A stretch of 14,944 nucleotides of DNA from DASQHM01 sp035632095 (GTDB taxonomy: Bacteria; Pseudomonadota; Alphaproteobacteria; Ferrovibrionales; Ferrovibrionaceae). Below are positions 1 through 5,953 of the stretch, piece by piece (within the stretch, counting starts at the first letter, position 1; each line of letters opens with the position of its first letter). A model generated the notes under the pieces. It ran no database searches, was not told the origin of the DNA, and saw only the letters and a list, made by a program, of their open reading frames with translations. The DNA lies in assembly GCA_035632095.1 (NCBI GenBank), contig DASQHM010000231.1, positions 1-14,944 on the forward strand, read 5' to 3'. The position numbers and the translations under genes are program-made.

Positions 1-126
1 AAGGTCGCCGGCCTGGAGCGTTGCGGCATCTCGGTAAGCGAGCGCGTACCCCACGCGTTCCCCGCCAACAATCACAACGAAGCCTATCTCGCGACCAAGA
101 AGAAGAAATCCGGGCACTATCTCTGA
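1..126 (+). CDS. ribA: GTP cyclohydrolase II, C-terminal fragment (5' end outside window)
   Basis: Only the last 41 codons are present, ending in TGA at 124-126. The tail reads KVAGLERCGISVSERVP, then an N-N-H-N-E-AYLATK segment, ending in GHYL. This matches the C-terminus of GTP cyclohydrolase II, where a 'GI.V.ERVP' strand is followed by 'HN..YL.TK...GH.L'. The enzyme opens GTP to the pyrimidine precursor of riboflavin in the cytoplasm. The zinc site and catalytic residues lie upstream of the window and cannot be checked, and a RibBA fusion cannot be excluded. A small hairpin follows the stop. Confidence 0.85.
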   Translation, partial: KVAGLERCGISVSERVPHAFPANNHNEAYLATKKKKSGHYL

Positions 127-135
127 GCGTGTCGA

Positions 136-200
136 CCGGCAGAAAATGCCGGGCCAGATTTCGGGACGATTGCGCGAGGGGGTCCCGGCCTTTGATTCTT
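136..200 (+). terminator. Possible terminator hairpins after ribA
   Basis: Ten bases after the ribA stop there is a perfect 6-bp stem (CCGGCA at 136-141, TGCCGG at 147-152) with a GAAAA loop. A second stem (CGGGAC at 162-167, GTCCCG at 182-187) is followed by the T-rich stretch TTTGATTCTT at 191-200. Either could end ribA transcription. There is no uninterrupted T run, so the call is weak. Confidence 0.3.
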
Positions 201-255
201 CACCGCAATTGTTGGCGCAAGCCTTGCTTGGTAAATCGGCGGAAGGTAATCGCCG

Positions 256-1128
256 ATGCCCGATCCGACGCAGCAACCCGATTTCTCGTCCACGCCCTAT
301 GCGCCCCGCAATTGGGCGGCAGCCGGTCCGCGCACGCCGCAAGCCGGTTTTGCTTCAGGCATGAATCTGGCCGATGCGGCCGATACGCCTTCGGCGGATT
401 TCACGTTCAAGGACGTGCTCGACAGCCTCAATCCGCTGCAGCATCTCCCCGTGGTGTCCTGGATCTACCGCCAGGTCAGCGGCGAGGAGATTTCGCCCCA
501 AGCGCATATCGTCGGCGATACGTTGTTCGGCGGGATCGCCGGCCTGTTCAGCGGCATGGCCAACGCCGTGTTGCAGAACGCCACGGGCAAGGACATCGGC
601 CAGCAGGTCATCGCGCTGTTCAGCGGCGGGGGCGACAAGCCGACGGCGGTGGCGGCGGCAGCGTCCGGCGGCGCTTCACCGGCCGGCGCATCGACGAGTT
701 CCCCGGCCCAAGCGACGACGACGCAGGCCGCGGGCACGCCTGACCCGGAAGCGCTGGCCGCCATTGCGCCCGCCGCCGGTCCCTCGGCCGCGGCAACCAC
801 GGCGCCCATTGCATCGAATTCGCCGCCGGCGGAGTCGCTGCAATCGGCCACGCTCACCAGCGCGCCGGATGCCATAGCTCCGGTCGTGACGGCGCCGTCC
901 CGCACGTCGGTCGCGAACAAACCGGCCGTCGCCTTGCGAGGCGCCGCGCCCGGCACGAGCCCGAGCGGACTTTCGCTCGCCGACTACCGCGCCAATCCCG
1001 TGCCGCTCGCGGCCACCGCTCCGCCCGCGCGCGTCAATGCCAGCTATCAGCAGGCACTGGATCTGGCCCGCAAGCTGCAGTCGTATTACCAGCAGACCCC
1101 CACGTCGGATTCGCCCGGCGGTCCTTGA
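256..1128 (+). CDS. Conserved hypothetical protein with Gly-rich core and Ala/Pro/Thr-rich linker
   Basis: I do not recognise a named family. The 290-residue protein starts at ATG 256 behind a good ribosome site, GGAAGG at 241-246, nine bases upstream. It has three parts. An ordered region lies at about 47-123 (FKDVLDSLNPLQHLPVVSWIY followed by a Gly-rich GDTLFGGIAGLFSGMANA stretch at 87-104). A low-complexity Ala/Ser/Thr/Pro linker runs from about 128 to 235. A short predicted amphipathic helix lies at about 262-280 (SYQQALDLARKLQSYYQQ). There is no clear signal peptide. Glycines at 87, 93, 94, 97 and 100 resemble a glycine-zipper helix that could pack against a membrane or a partner; this is inference. 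It sits between ribA and a YkuD gene and is separated from the latter by a strong hairpin, so it may be its own transcript. Third-position G/C bias supports real coding. Confidence 0.75.
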   Translation: MPDPTQQPDFSSTPYAPRNWAAAGPRTPQAGFASGMNLADAADTPSADFTFKDVLDSLNPLQHLPVVSWIYRQVSGEEISPQAHIVGDTLFGGIAGLFSGMANAVLQNATGKDIGQQVIALFSGGGDKPTAVAAAASGGASPAGASTSSPAQATTTQAAGTPDPEALAAIAPAAGPSAAATTAPIASNSPPAESLQSATLTSAPDAIAPVVTAPSRTSVANKPAVALRGAAPGTSPSGLSLADYRANPVPLAATAPPARVNASYQQALDLARKLQSYYQQTPTSDSPGGP

Positions 1129-1139
1129 GGCCGGCGTCA

Positions 1140-1162
1140 CCGGGTCGTTTGACTCGACCCGG
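1140..1162 (+). terminator. Strong hairpin between the hypothetical gene and the YkuD gene
   Basis: A perfect 8-bp stem, CCGGGTCG (1140-1147) and CGACCCGG (1155-1162), encloses a 7-base loop. It starts 11 bases after the stop at 1128 and ends 20 bases before the next start. It lacks a following T run (CCATGCTTTAG), so it may be a weak intrinsic terminator or an mRNA-stabilising stem. Confidence 0.45.
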
Positions 1163-1182
1163 CCATGCTTTAGCCTCCTCCC

Positions 1183-1683
1183 ATGTCCATCGTCGTGAGC
1201 GGCAACGGCCGGCTGACCTGCGAGGGCCGCAGTTATCGTTGCGCGCTCGGCCGCGCCGGTGTGACGTTCGACAAACGCGAAGGCGACGGCGCGACGCCGA
1301 TCGGGACATTTCCTTTGCGCCGCGTGCTCTTTCGCGCCGATCGCTTGGCCCGCCCGCCGACCCGATTGCCGGCGGAACCCATCGCGCCGGACGACGGCTG
1401 GTGCGACGATCCGTCCGATTTGCGCCACTACAACGCTCAAGTCCGGCTGCCGCATCCGAGCCGTTGCGAGCGCCTGTGGCGGGGCGACGGCGTCTACGAT
1501 GTGATCGTGGTGCTCGGACACAACGACGATCCGCCCGTGCCGGGCCTCGGCAGCGCCATCTTCCTGCACGTGGCGCGCGCAGATTATCGGCCGACGGAAG
1601 GCTGCGTCGCCCTGGCGCTGACCGATCTGCTCGACGTGCTCCGCCGCGTCGACGACGCGACGACGCTGACCGTGGGCAGCTAG
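1183..1683 (+). CDS. YkuD-domain L,D-transpeptidase family protein
   Basis: This 166-residue protein matches the short YkuD-type (L,D-transpeptidase catalytic domain) family. It has the G-x-T-P-I-G-T-F-P signature at about 36-44, a VIVVLGHN strand at 107-114, and the active-site block with His129 and Cys141 in HVARADYRPTEGCVAL. The family attacks a tetrapeptide stem through the cysteine to form 3-3 crosslinks or attach proteins to peptidoglycan. The usual S/T-H-G-C is T-E-G-C here, as I recall for this short subfamily, and the catalytic Cys is kept. No signal peptide is visible, which is odd for a periplasmic enzyme. The start ATG at 1183 lacks a purine-rich ribosome site (GCCTCCTCCC precedes it), but the frame matches the family from the first residues. 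Its TAG stop overlaps the convergent yggS stop. Confidence 0.85.
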   Translation: MSIVVSGNGRLTCEGRSYRCALGRAGVTFDKREGDGATPIGTFPLRRVLFRADRLARPPTRLPAEPIAPDDGWCDDPSDLRHYNAQVRLPHPSRCERLWRGDGVYDVIVVLGHNDDPPVPGLGSAIFLHVARADYRPTEGCVALALTDLLDVLRRVDDATTLTVGS

Positions 1684-2384
1684 CCGCGCGCGCCGAAGAT
1701 GGCGGTGCCGACGCGTACATGCGTCGCGCCGAAGGCCACCGCGATCTCGTAGTCGGCGCTCATGCCCATGCTGAGAATTGCGAGGTTGTTGCGCTTCGCG
1801 ATCTTGGCCAGAAGCGCGAAATGGGGCGACGGTTCCTGGTCGACCGGCGGAATGCACATCAATCCGACGACCGGCAGGCCGAGCTCGTCCCGGCATAGTT
1901 TGATGAAGGCATCGGCGTCGCGCGGCGCGACGCCCGCCTTCTGCGCCTCCTCGCCGGTGTTCACCTGCACGTAGCAGAGCGGCCGCTTGCCTGATGCCGC
2001 CATGTCGCGCGCCAAAGTCTGCGCCAGCTTCGGCCGGTCGACCGTCTCGATGACGTCGAACAGGCGCAGCGCATCGCGCACCTTGTTGGTCTGAAGCGGG
2101 CCGATCAGGTGCAGCTCGATGTCGGGAACAGCCGCGCGAAGTACCGGCCATTTGGCGGCGGCTTCCTGTACGCGGTTTTCGCCGAACATACGCTGGCCGG
2201 CATCGATGGCTTCGCGGATGCGCTCCGGGCCATGGGTCTTGCTGACCGCGACCAGATGCACCGACGTCGGGTCGCGCGCCGCGTCTTTCGCCGCCGCCGC
2301 AATGCGCGCCCGCACCGTTGCCAGGCCGTCAGCGACACTTTGCGTTGGTCGCTGCGGCCCCGATTGCTGCGAATCTGCGGTCAT
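1680..2384 (-). CDS. YggS/PROSC-family pyridoxal phosphate homeostasis protein
   Basis: This 234-residue single-domain TIM-barrel protein of the YggS (PLPBP) family binds pyridoxal 5'-phosphate and buffers cellular PLP without a known catalytic reaction. Visible hallmarks are VHLVAVSKT with the PLP lysine at about residue 49, the FGENRVQEA block, HLIGPLQTNKV, and the C-terminal phosphate-binding section SMGMSADYEIA...ATHVRVGTAIFGAR. I chose ATG at 2384 over an in-frame start at 2417: the longer form would add 11 residues not typical of the family and would overlap the divergent ThiE-like gene. The two starts are 15 bases apart, so their promoters must sit inside each other's coding DNA. The gene is often near cell-envelope genes in other bacteria, but nothing here shows its specific role. 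Confidence 0.93.
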   Translation of the reverse strand: MTADSQQSGPQRPTQSVADGLATVRARIAAAAKDAARDPTSVHLVAVSKTHGPERIREAIDAGQRMFGENRVQEAAAKWPVLRAAVPDIELHLIGPLQTNKVRDALRLFDVIETVDRPKLAQTLARDMAASGKRPLCYVQVNTGEEAQKAGVAPRDADAFIKLCRDELGLPVVGLMCIPPVDQEPSPHFALLAKIAKRNNLAILSMGMSADYEIAVAFGATHVRVGTAIFGARG

Positions 2385-2399
2385 GGCAAGGTCGCCCTC

Positions 2400-3005
2400 A
2401 TGCGCGGCGCAAAACATGAAAACGGGCCGACCCTATCAGAGGCGGCGCGCCGGCTCAAAGCACGGCGGAAACGGCGCCTGCCGGCGCTGTGGTTGATGAC
2501 CGACGAACGGCGCCTGCCCGATCCCGTGCCTGCGATCCGGCGCCTGCCGCGCGGCAGCGGCGTGATCTTCCGCAACTACGGCGATGCGTCGCGCCGCGCG
2601 CTGGCGGCAGTGATCGCGCCGATCTGCCGGGAACGGCGGATCATGCTGCTCGTTGCCGGCGATGCCGTGCTGGCCGCCGCCGTGCGCGCCGATGGCGTGC
2701 ATTGGCCGGAAGCCTCGATGCGGCGCCCGCGCCGGAGAATGCGGCCGCGATGGATCGTGAGCGTCGCCGCCCATTCGCTGCCCGCGATCCGGCGCGCCCG
2801 CGGGGCCGATCAGGTGCTGCTGTCTCCCGTTTTCGCCACCGCCAGTCATCCCGGCGCCGAACCGCTCGGCACGCTGCGGTTCGCCGCCCTATGCCGGCGG
2901 AGCGGCGTGCCCGTGGTGGCTCTCGGCGGCATCGATGATGGCAGCGCGCAGCGGCTGCGCCCGGCGTCCCACGCAGGTTTCGCCGCCATCGGCGCACTGG
3001 CCTGA
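2400..3005 (+). CDS. ThiE/TenI-like thiamine phosphate synthase family protein
   Basis: This 201-residue protein has the TIM-barrel pattern of thiamine phosphate synthase and TenI. It shows WLMTDERRLPDP near residues 31-42, ADGVH at 97-101, SVAAHS at 121-126, LLSPVFATASHPG at 140-152 and VVALGGID at 172-179. ThiE joins the pyrimidine and thiazole halves of thiamine; TenI is a thiazole tautomerase. The positions that hold the Mg/pyrophosphate aspartates in true ThiE ('ND' before the helix leading to ADGVH, and the Asp a few residues after it) read AG (86-87) and S (106) by my alignment. A TenI-like or altered role therefore seems more likely than full synthase activity. The N-terminus to about residue 25 is Arg/Lys-rich and may not be real; an in-frame ATG at 2496 starts close to the first barrel strand but would cut it. 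The stop codon lies in a hairpin shared with cysNC. Confidence 0.82.
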   Translation: MRGAKHENGPTLSEAARRLKARRKRRLPALWLMTDERRLPDPVPAIRRLPRGSGVIFRNYGDASRRALAAVIAPICRERRIMLLVAGDAVLAAAVRADGVHWPEASMRRPRRRMRPRWIVSVAAHSLPAIRRARGADQVLLSPVFATASHPGAEPLGTLRFAALCRRSGVPVVALGGIDDGSAQRLRPASHAGFAAIGALA

Positions 3006-3020
3006 CGAATCAGGCTATTT
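2998..3020. terminator. Bidirectional hairpin built from two convergent stop codons
   Basis: The ThiE-like gene (stop 3003-3005) and cysNC (stop 3015-3017, minus strand) converge with nine bases between them. GCCTGA at 3000-3005 pairs perfectly with TCAGGC at 3010-3015 around a CGAA tetraloop. A G-T and a T-A pair extend the stem to 2998-3017, and TTT follows on the plus strand. It may terminate transcription from both sides. The T tract is short, so efficiency is uncertain. Confidence 0.45.
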
Positions 3021-4883
3021 GCCGAACGCGAAATTCCGCTCGATGTAGGACAGCATCGAGTCGACGCATTGCTCGACGGTTTCCGTGCCGGTGTCGACCA
3101 CGAGCTGCGGCTGCTCCGGCGGCTCATAGGGCGCACTGATGCCGGTGAACTCGGCGATTTCGCCGGCGCGAGCGCGGCGGTAGAGGCCTTTCGGATCGCG
3201 GCGTTCGCAGACCGCAAGATCGGCCCGCACATAGATTTCGTGGAACCGGTCCTTGGCGGCGGCGCGCGCCCGCTCGCGGTCGGAACGATAGGGCGAGATG
3301 AACGCGCTGAGCACGATGAAGCCGGCGCGCGAAAACAATGCCGCCACCTCGCCGACGCGGCGGATGTTTTCCGCCCGCTCTTCCGGCGAGAAACCGAGAT
3401 CGGCGTTCAGGCCGAAGCGCAGATTGTCGCCGTCCAGCACGTAGACCTGATAGCCCTTGTCGAACAGGCGCCGCTCGACCTCGACCGCAAGCGTGGACTT
3501 GCCGGCCCCCGAGAGACCGGTGAGCCAGAGCACGCCGCCTACGTGGCCGTTGCGCCGTCCGCGCTCGTCGATGCCGACCCGGTGTTCGACCCGGCGCACG
3601 TTGGTGGCGCGCGCAGTGAGGAGCCCGCGCTGATCGGCATAGCCCTGCATGGAGACGATGCCGCCGCCGGCGATGTCGTAGCCGTCGATCAGCACGAAGC
3701 GCCCCGTGCGCGGCAGCGCGTCGTGGGCATCGAGCGCCAGCATGGCACGCGAGCGCAACACCACCTCAGCCACCGCGTTGCGGTCCACCTGCTCGGCGCG
3801 CGCGCTCGACAGATCGCCCGTGTCGATCACGCGCTCGATCGACTGCACCGTCACCGGTGCTTCGCTGGTATGCAGCTTCAATTTCAGGGTTTGGCCGAGC
3901 CGCAACGGCTGGCGCCCCAGCCAGAACAGGCGGGCGCGGAACACATCCGTTTCCACCGGCGGCCGCTCCATGTGGCTTGCCAGCGTTCCGCGCTCGACGA
4001 AAAGCTGCTCGTCGAGGGTGATGCCGACCGATTGCCCGGCTTCCGCCTCGCGCGGCGCCACGCTCGCGTTCCAGGCTTCGATGCTGGCGACGCGCGCGGA
4101 GCGGTTGACCGGCGAAAACAGCAGCCGGTCGCCGACGCTCAACCTGCCGCTTTCGATGCGGCCGACCAGGATACGGCGCTCGTCGAATTTATAGACGTCC
4201 TGGATCGGCAGCCGCAGCGGCTGGCCGGCCGCCGAAACGGCGGGACGGAACCGATCGATCGCCTCCACCAGCGTCGGACCATCGTACCAGGCCAGCCGCG
4301 CCGTGCGGCGCACGATGCCGTCGCCGTCGCGCGCCACCACCGGCACCACGGCCGCAGGCTCGATGTGGAGCTGCTTGAGATAGGCGCGCACCTCGTGCTC
4401 GAGCGCGCGGAACCGCGCTTCGTCCGCGCCGACCAGATCCATCTTGTTGATCGCCACCGCGACCTGGCCGAGGCCGAGCAGGTGCAACAGATATCCGTGC
4501 CGGCGCGATTGCTCGGCAACACCTTCCTGCGCATCGATCACCAGCACCGCCGCGTCGGCCTGGGCCGCGCCGGTCACCATGTTCTTCAGGAACTCCTTGT
4601 GGCCCGGCGCATCGATGATGACCGTGTCGCGGCGCGGCGTGCGGAACCAGATTTGCGTCGTGTCGATGGTGATGCCCTGGTCGCGCTCGGCCTGCAGCGC
4701 GTCGAGCACGAAGGCCCATTCGAACGGCATGCCGCGCCGCTCGCTCATGGTGCGGATCGCCTCGGCCTTGCCGGGCGGCAGCGAATCGGTGTCGTTCAGC
4801 AGGCGCCCGACCAAGGTGGACTTGCCATGATCCACGTGGCCGACCACGACCAGTTTCAGCGTCTCGCGCGCGCTATCCGCCAT
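3015..4883 (-). CDS. cysNC: Bifunctional sulfate adenylyltransferase subunit 1 / adenylylsulfate kinase (CysN-CysC fusion)
   Basis: A 622-residue fusion. The N-terminal CysN GTPase carries the P-loop GHVDHGKST at 15-23, the G3 motif DAPGHKEF at 91-98 and NKMD at 146-149, followed by EF-Tu-like beta barrels to about 430. The C-terminal CysC APS kinase carries GLSGAGKST at 456-464, the LDGDNLRFGLN block at 483-493, KGLYRRARAGEI at 565-576 and FTGISAPYEPP at 579-589. All key loops look intact. With CysD it makes APS from ATP and sulfate, driven by GTP hydrolysis. The kinase half then phosphorylates APS to PAPS. It is the second gene of a cysD-cysNC operon, six bases after cysD. The fusion is the same layout as rhizobial NodQ. 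PAPS can feed sulfite production or sulfation; no PAPS reductase gene is in the window, and a sulfotransferase gene lies upstream. Confidence 0.96.
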   Translation of the reverse strand: MADSARETLKLVVVGHVDHGKSTLVGRLLNDTDSLPPGKAEAIRTMSERRGMPFEWAFVLDALQAERDQGITIDTTQIWFRTPRRDTVIIDAPGHKEFLKNMVTGAAQADAAVLVIDAQEGVAEQSRRHGYLLHLLGLGQVAVAINKMDLVGADEARFRALEHEVRAYLKQLHIEPAAVVPVVARDGDGIVRRTARLAWYDGPTLVEAIDRFRPAVSAAGQPLRLPIQDVYKFDERRILVGRIESGRLSVGDRLLFSPVNRSARVASIEAWNASVAPREAEAGQSVGITLDEQLFVERGTLASHMERPPVETDVFRARLFWLGRQPLRLGQTLKLKLHTSEAPVTVQSIERVIDTGDLSSARAEQVDRNAVAEVVLRSRAMLALDAHDALPRTGRFVLIDGYDIAGGGIVSMQGYADQRGLLTARATNVRRVEHRVGIDERGRRNGHVGGVLWLTGLSGAGKSTLAVEVERRLFDKGYQVYVLDGDNLRFGLNADLGFSPEERAENIRRVGEVAALFSRAGFIVLSAFISPYRSDRERARAAAKDRFHEIYVRADLAVCERRDPKGLYRRARAGEIAEFTGISAPYEPPEQPQLVVDTGTETVEQCVDSMLSYIERNFAFGK

Positions 4884-4889
4884 CGCGAC

Positions 4890-5684
4890 TCACATGTATC
4901 CGTCGGCCCGCAGGCGCTCGAACGCGTCTTCGGATTCGTGGTCCATGACGCGGCCGGCGCGCTCTTCGCTGCGGGTGCGCTCGAGCTCGGCGATGATTTC
5001 GTCGACGCTCGATGCGTTGCTGTCGATCGGCAGCGTGATGCCTTCTTCGCCGAGGGAGCGGTAGCGCTTGCCGCTTCGGGCGAAGTAGAGCGGCACCACG
5101 GGAATGCTTTCGCGCCGGATGTAGCGCCAGATGTCGACTTCGGTCCAATGCAACAGCGGATGGACGCGCAAGTGCGTGCCCGGCGGCCAGTCGGTCTTGA
5201 ACTGGTCCCAGAACTCAGGCGGCTGGTCGCGGAAGTCCCATTGGCCGGCGGCGCCGCGCGGAGAGAACACGCGCTCTTTCGCCCGCGTCGCCTGCTCGTC
5301 GCGGCGGATGCCGGCGATGATGCCGGTGAAGCCGTATTTCGCCAGCGCCGCCTTCAGGCCCTCGGTCTTGCGCGCGGCGAAGCGGGATGCCGGCGGCAGC
5401 GAGGCATCGGATTGCTCGATGGGCGGGCAGAGATCGGCGATCAGCTTCAAGCCCCACTCGGCCGCGTAGCGGTCGCGGAAGGCATAGGTCTCGGGAAACT
5501 CCTTGCCCGTGTCGAGATGGATCACGGGAAACGGCACGCGGCCGAAGAAGGCCTTGCGCGCCAGCCAGACCATGACGTTCGAATCCTTGCCGATCGACCA
5601 CAGCATGGCGAGCTTGTCGATGCGGTTGAAGGCTTCGCGCAGGATATAGACGCTCTGGCTCTCGAGCGCGTCGAGGGGGGTCAT
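4890..5684 (-). CDS. cysD: Sulfate adenylyltransferase subunit 2
   Basis: This 264-residue PP-loop ATP pyrophosphatase is the catalytic subunit of ATP sulfurylase. It has the SIGKDS loop at residues 30-35, HLDTGKEFPETYAFRD downstream, the IIAGIRRDEQATRAKER segment, the LHWTEVDIWRYI block and the YRSLGEEGITLPI section near the C-terminus. It activates sulfate to APS using the GTPase partner encoded immediately downstream. It is somewhat shorter than E. coli CysD (about 300 residues), but the conserved blocks run through to the end, so it looks complete. The ATG at 5684 has a modest AGGTTGG site upstream. A 6-bp palindrome lies in its leader at 5711-5726. The genes upstream on the same strand are separated from it by a 131-base inverted repeat. 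Confidence 0.95.
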   Translation of the reverse strand: MTPLDALESQSVYILREAFNRIDKLAMLWSIGKDSNVMVWLARKAFFGRVPFPVIHLDTGKEFPETYAFRDRYAAEWGLKLIADLCPPIEQSDASLPPASRFAARKTEGLKAALAKYGFTGIIAGIRRDEQATRAKERVFSPRGAAGQWDFRDQPPEFWDQFKTDWPPGTHLRVHPLLHWTEVDIWRYIRRESIPVVPLYFARSGKRYRSLGEEGITLPIDSNASSVDEIIAELERTRSEERAGRVMDHESEDAFERLRADGYM

Positions 5685-5710
5685 GGGCTACCAACCTGGC
5701 CCGAGAATCG

Positions 5711-5726
5711 GGGCCGAAATCGGCCC
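5711..5726. promoter_or_regulatory. Palindrome in the cysD leader
   Basis: GGGCCG and CGGCCC flank AAAT 27 bases upstream of the cysD start. It could be an operator or a leader hairpin. I know of no regulator with exactly this site, and short GC palindromes arise easily in such a genome. Confidence 0.3.
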
Positions 5727-5799
5727 GACAACAGCCGGTCCCCGCCGGTTTGTCAACGGTTTGAAACGAGCCCTCGGGACGTCGATACTTTCAGTGAAC

Positions 5800-5930
5800 C
5801 CACCTCACCCGCTCGCTCCGCTCGCACCCTCTCCCCCCGAAGGGCGGAGACGGTCCCACGCGATTTCCCTCTCCGCCGTGGCGGGGGAGAGGGAGGGGCC
5901 CGGCGCGTCAGCGACGGGAGGGTGAGGTGG
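5800..5930. repeat. 131-base nested inverted repeat (REP-like or MITE-like foldback element)
   Basis: Three pairs of arms nest around one centre. The outer arms are CCACCTCACCC (5800-5810) and GGGTGAGGTGG (5920-5930). The middle arms are CCCTCTCCCCC (5827-5837) and GGGGGAGAGGG (5883-5893). The inner arms are GGCGGAGA (5843-5850) and TCTCCGCC (5870-5877). Every pair is perfect. Elements with CACCTCACCC and CTCTCCCC arms are, to my knowledge, scattered between genes in many alphaproteobacterial genomes. It lies 23 bases after the stop of the phosphoesterase gene and about 115 bases upstream of cysD, carries no convincing gene, and could end or buffer transcription between the two units. Confidence 0.75.
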
Positions 5931-5953
5931 CGATTCCGCAGCGCCGATGGCAC

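Noticed and set aside
676..2151. A 491-codon open frame on the minus strand
   Set aside because: It runs opposite the hypothetical and YkuD genes and through yggS in another frame; the sequence is Arg-rich and matches no family.
5800..5930. Insertion sequence
   Set aside because: There is no transposase frame; at 131 bases it is at most a non-autonomous element.
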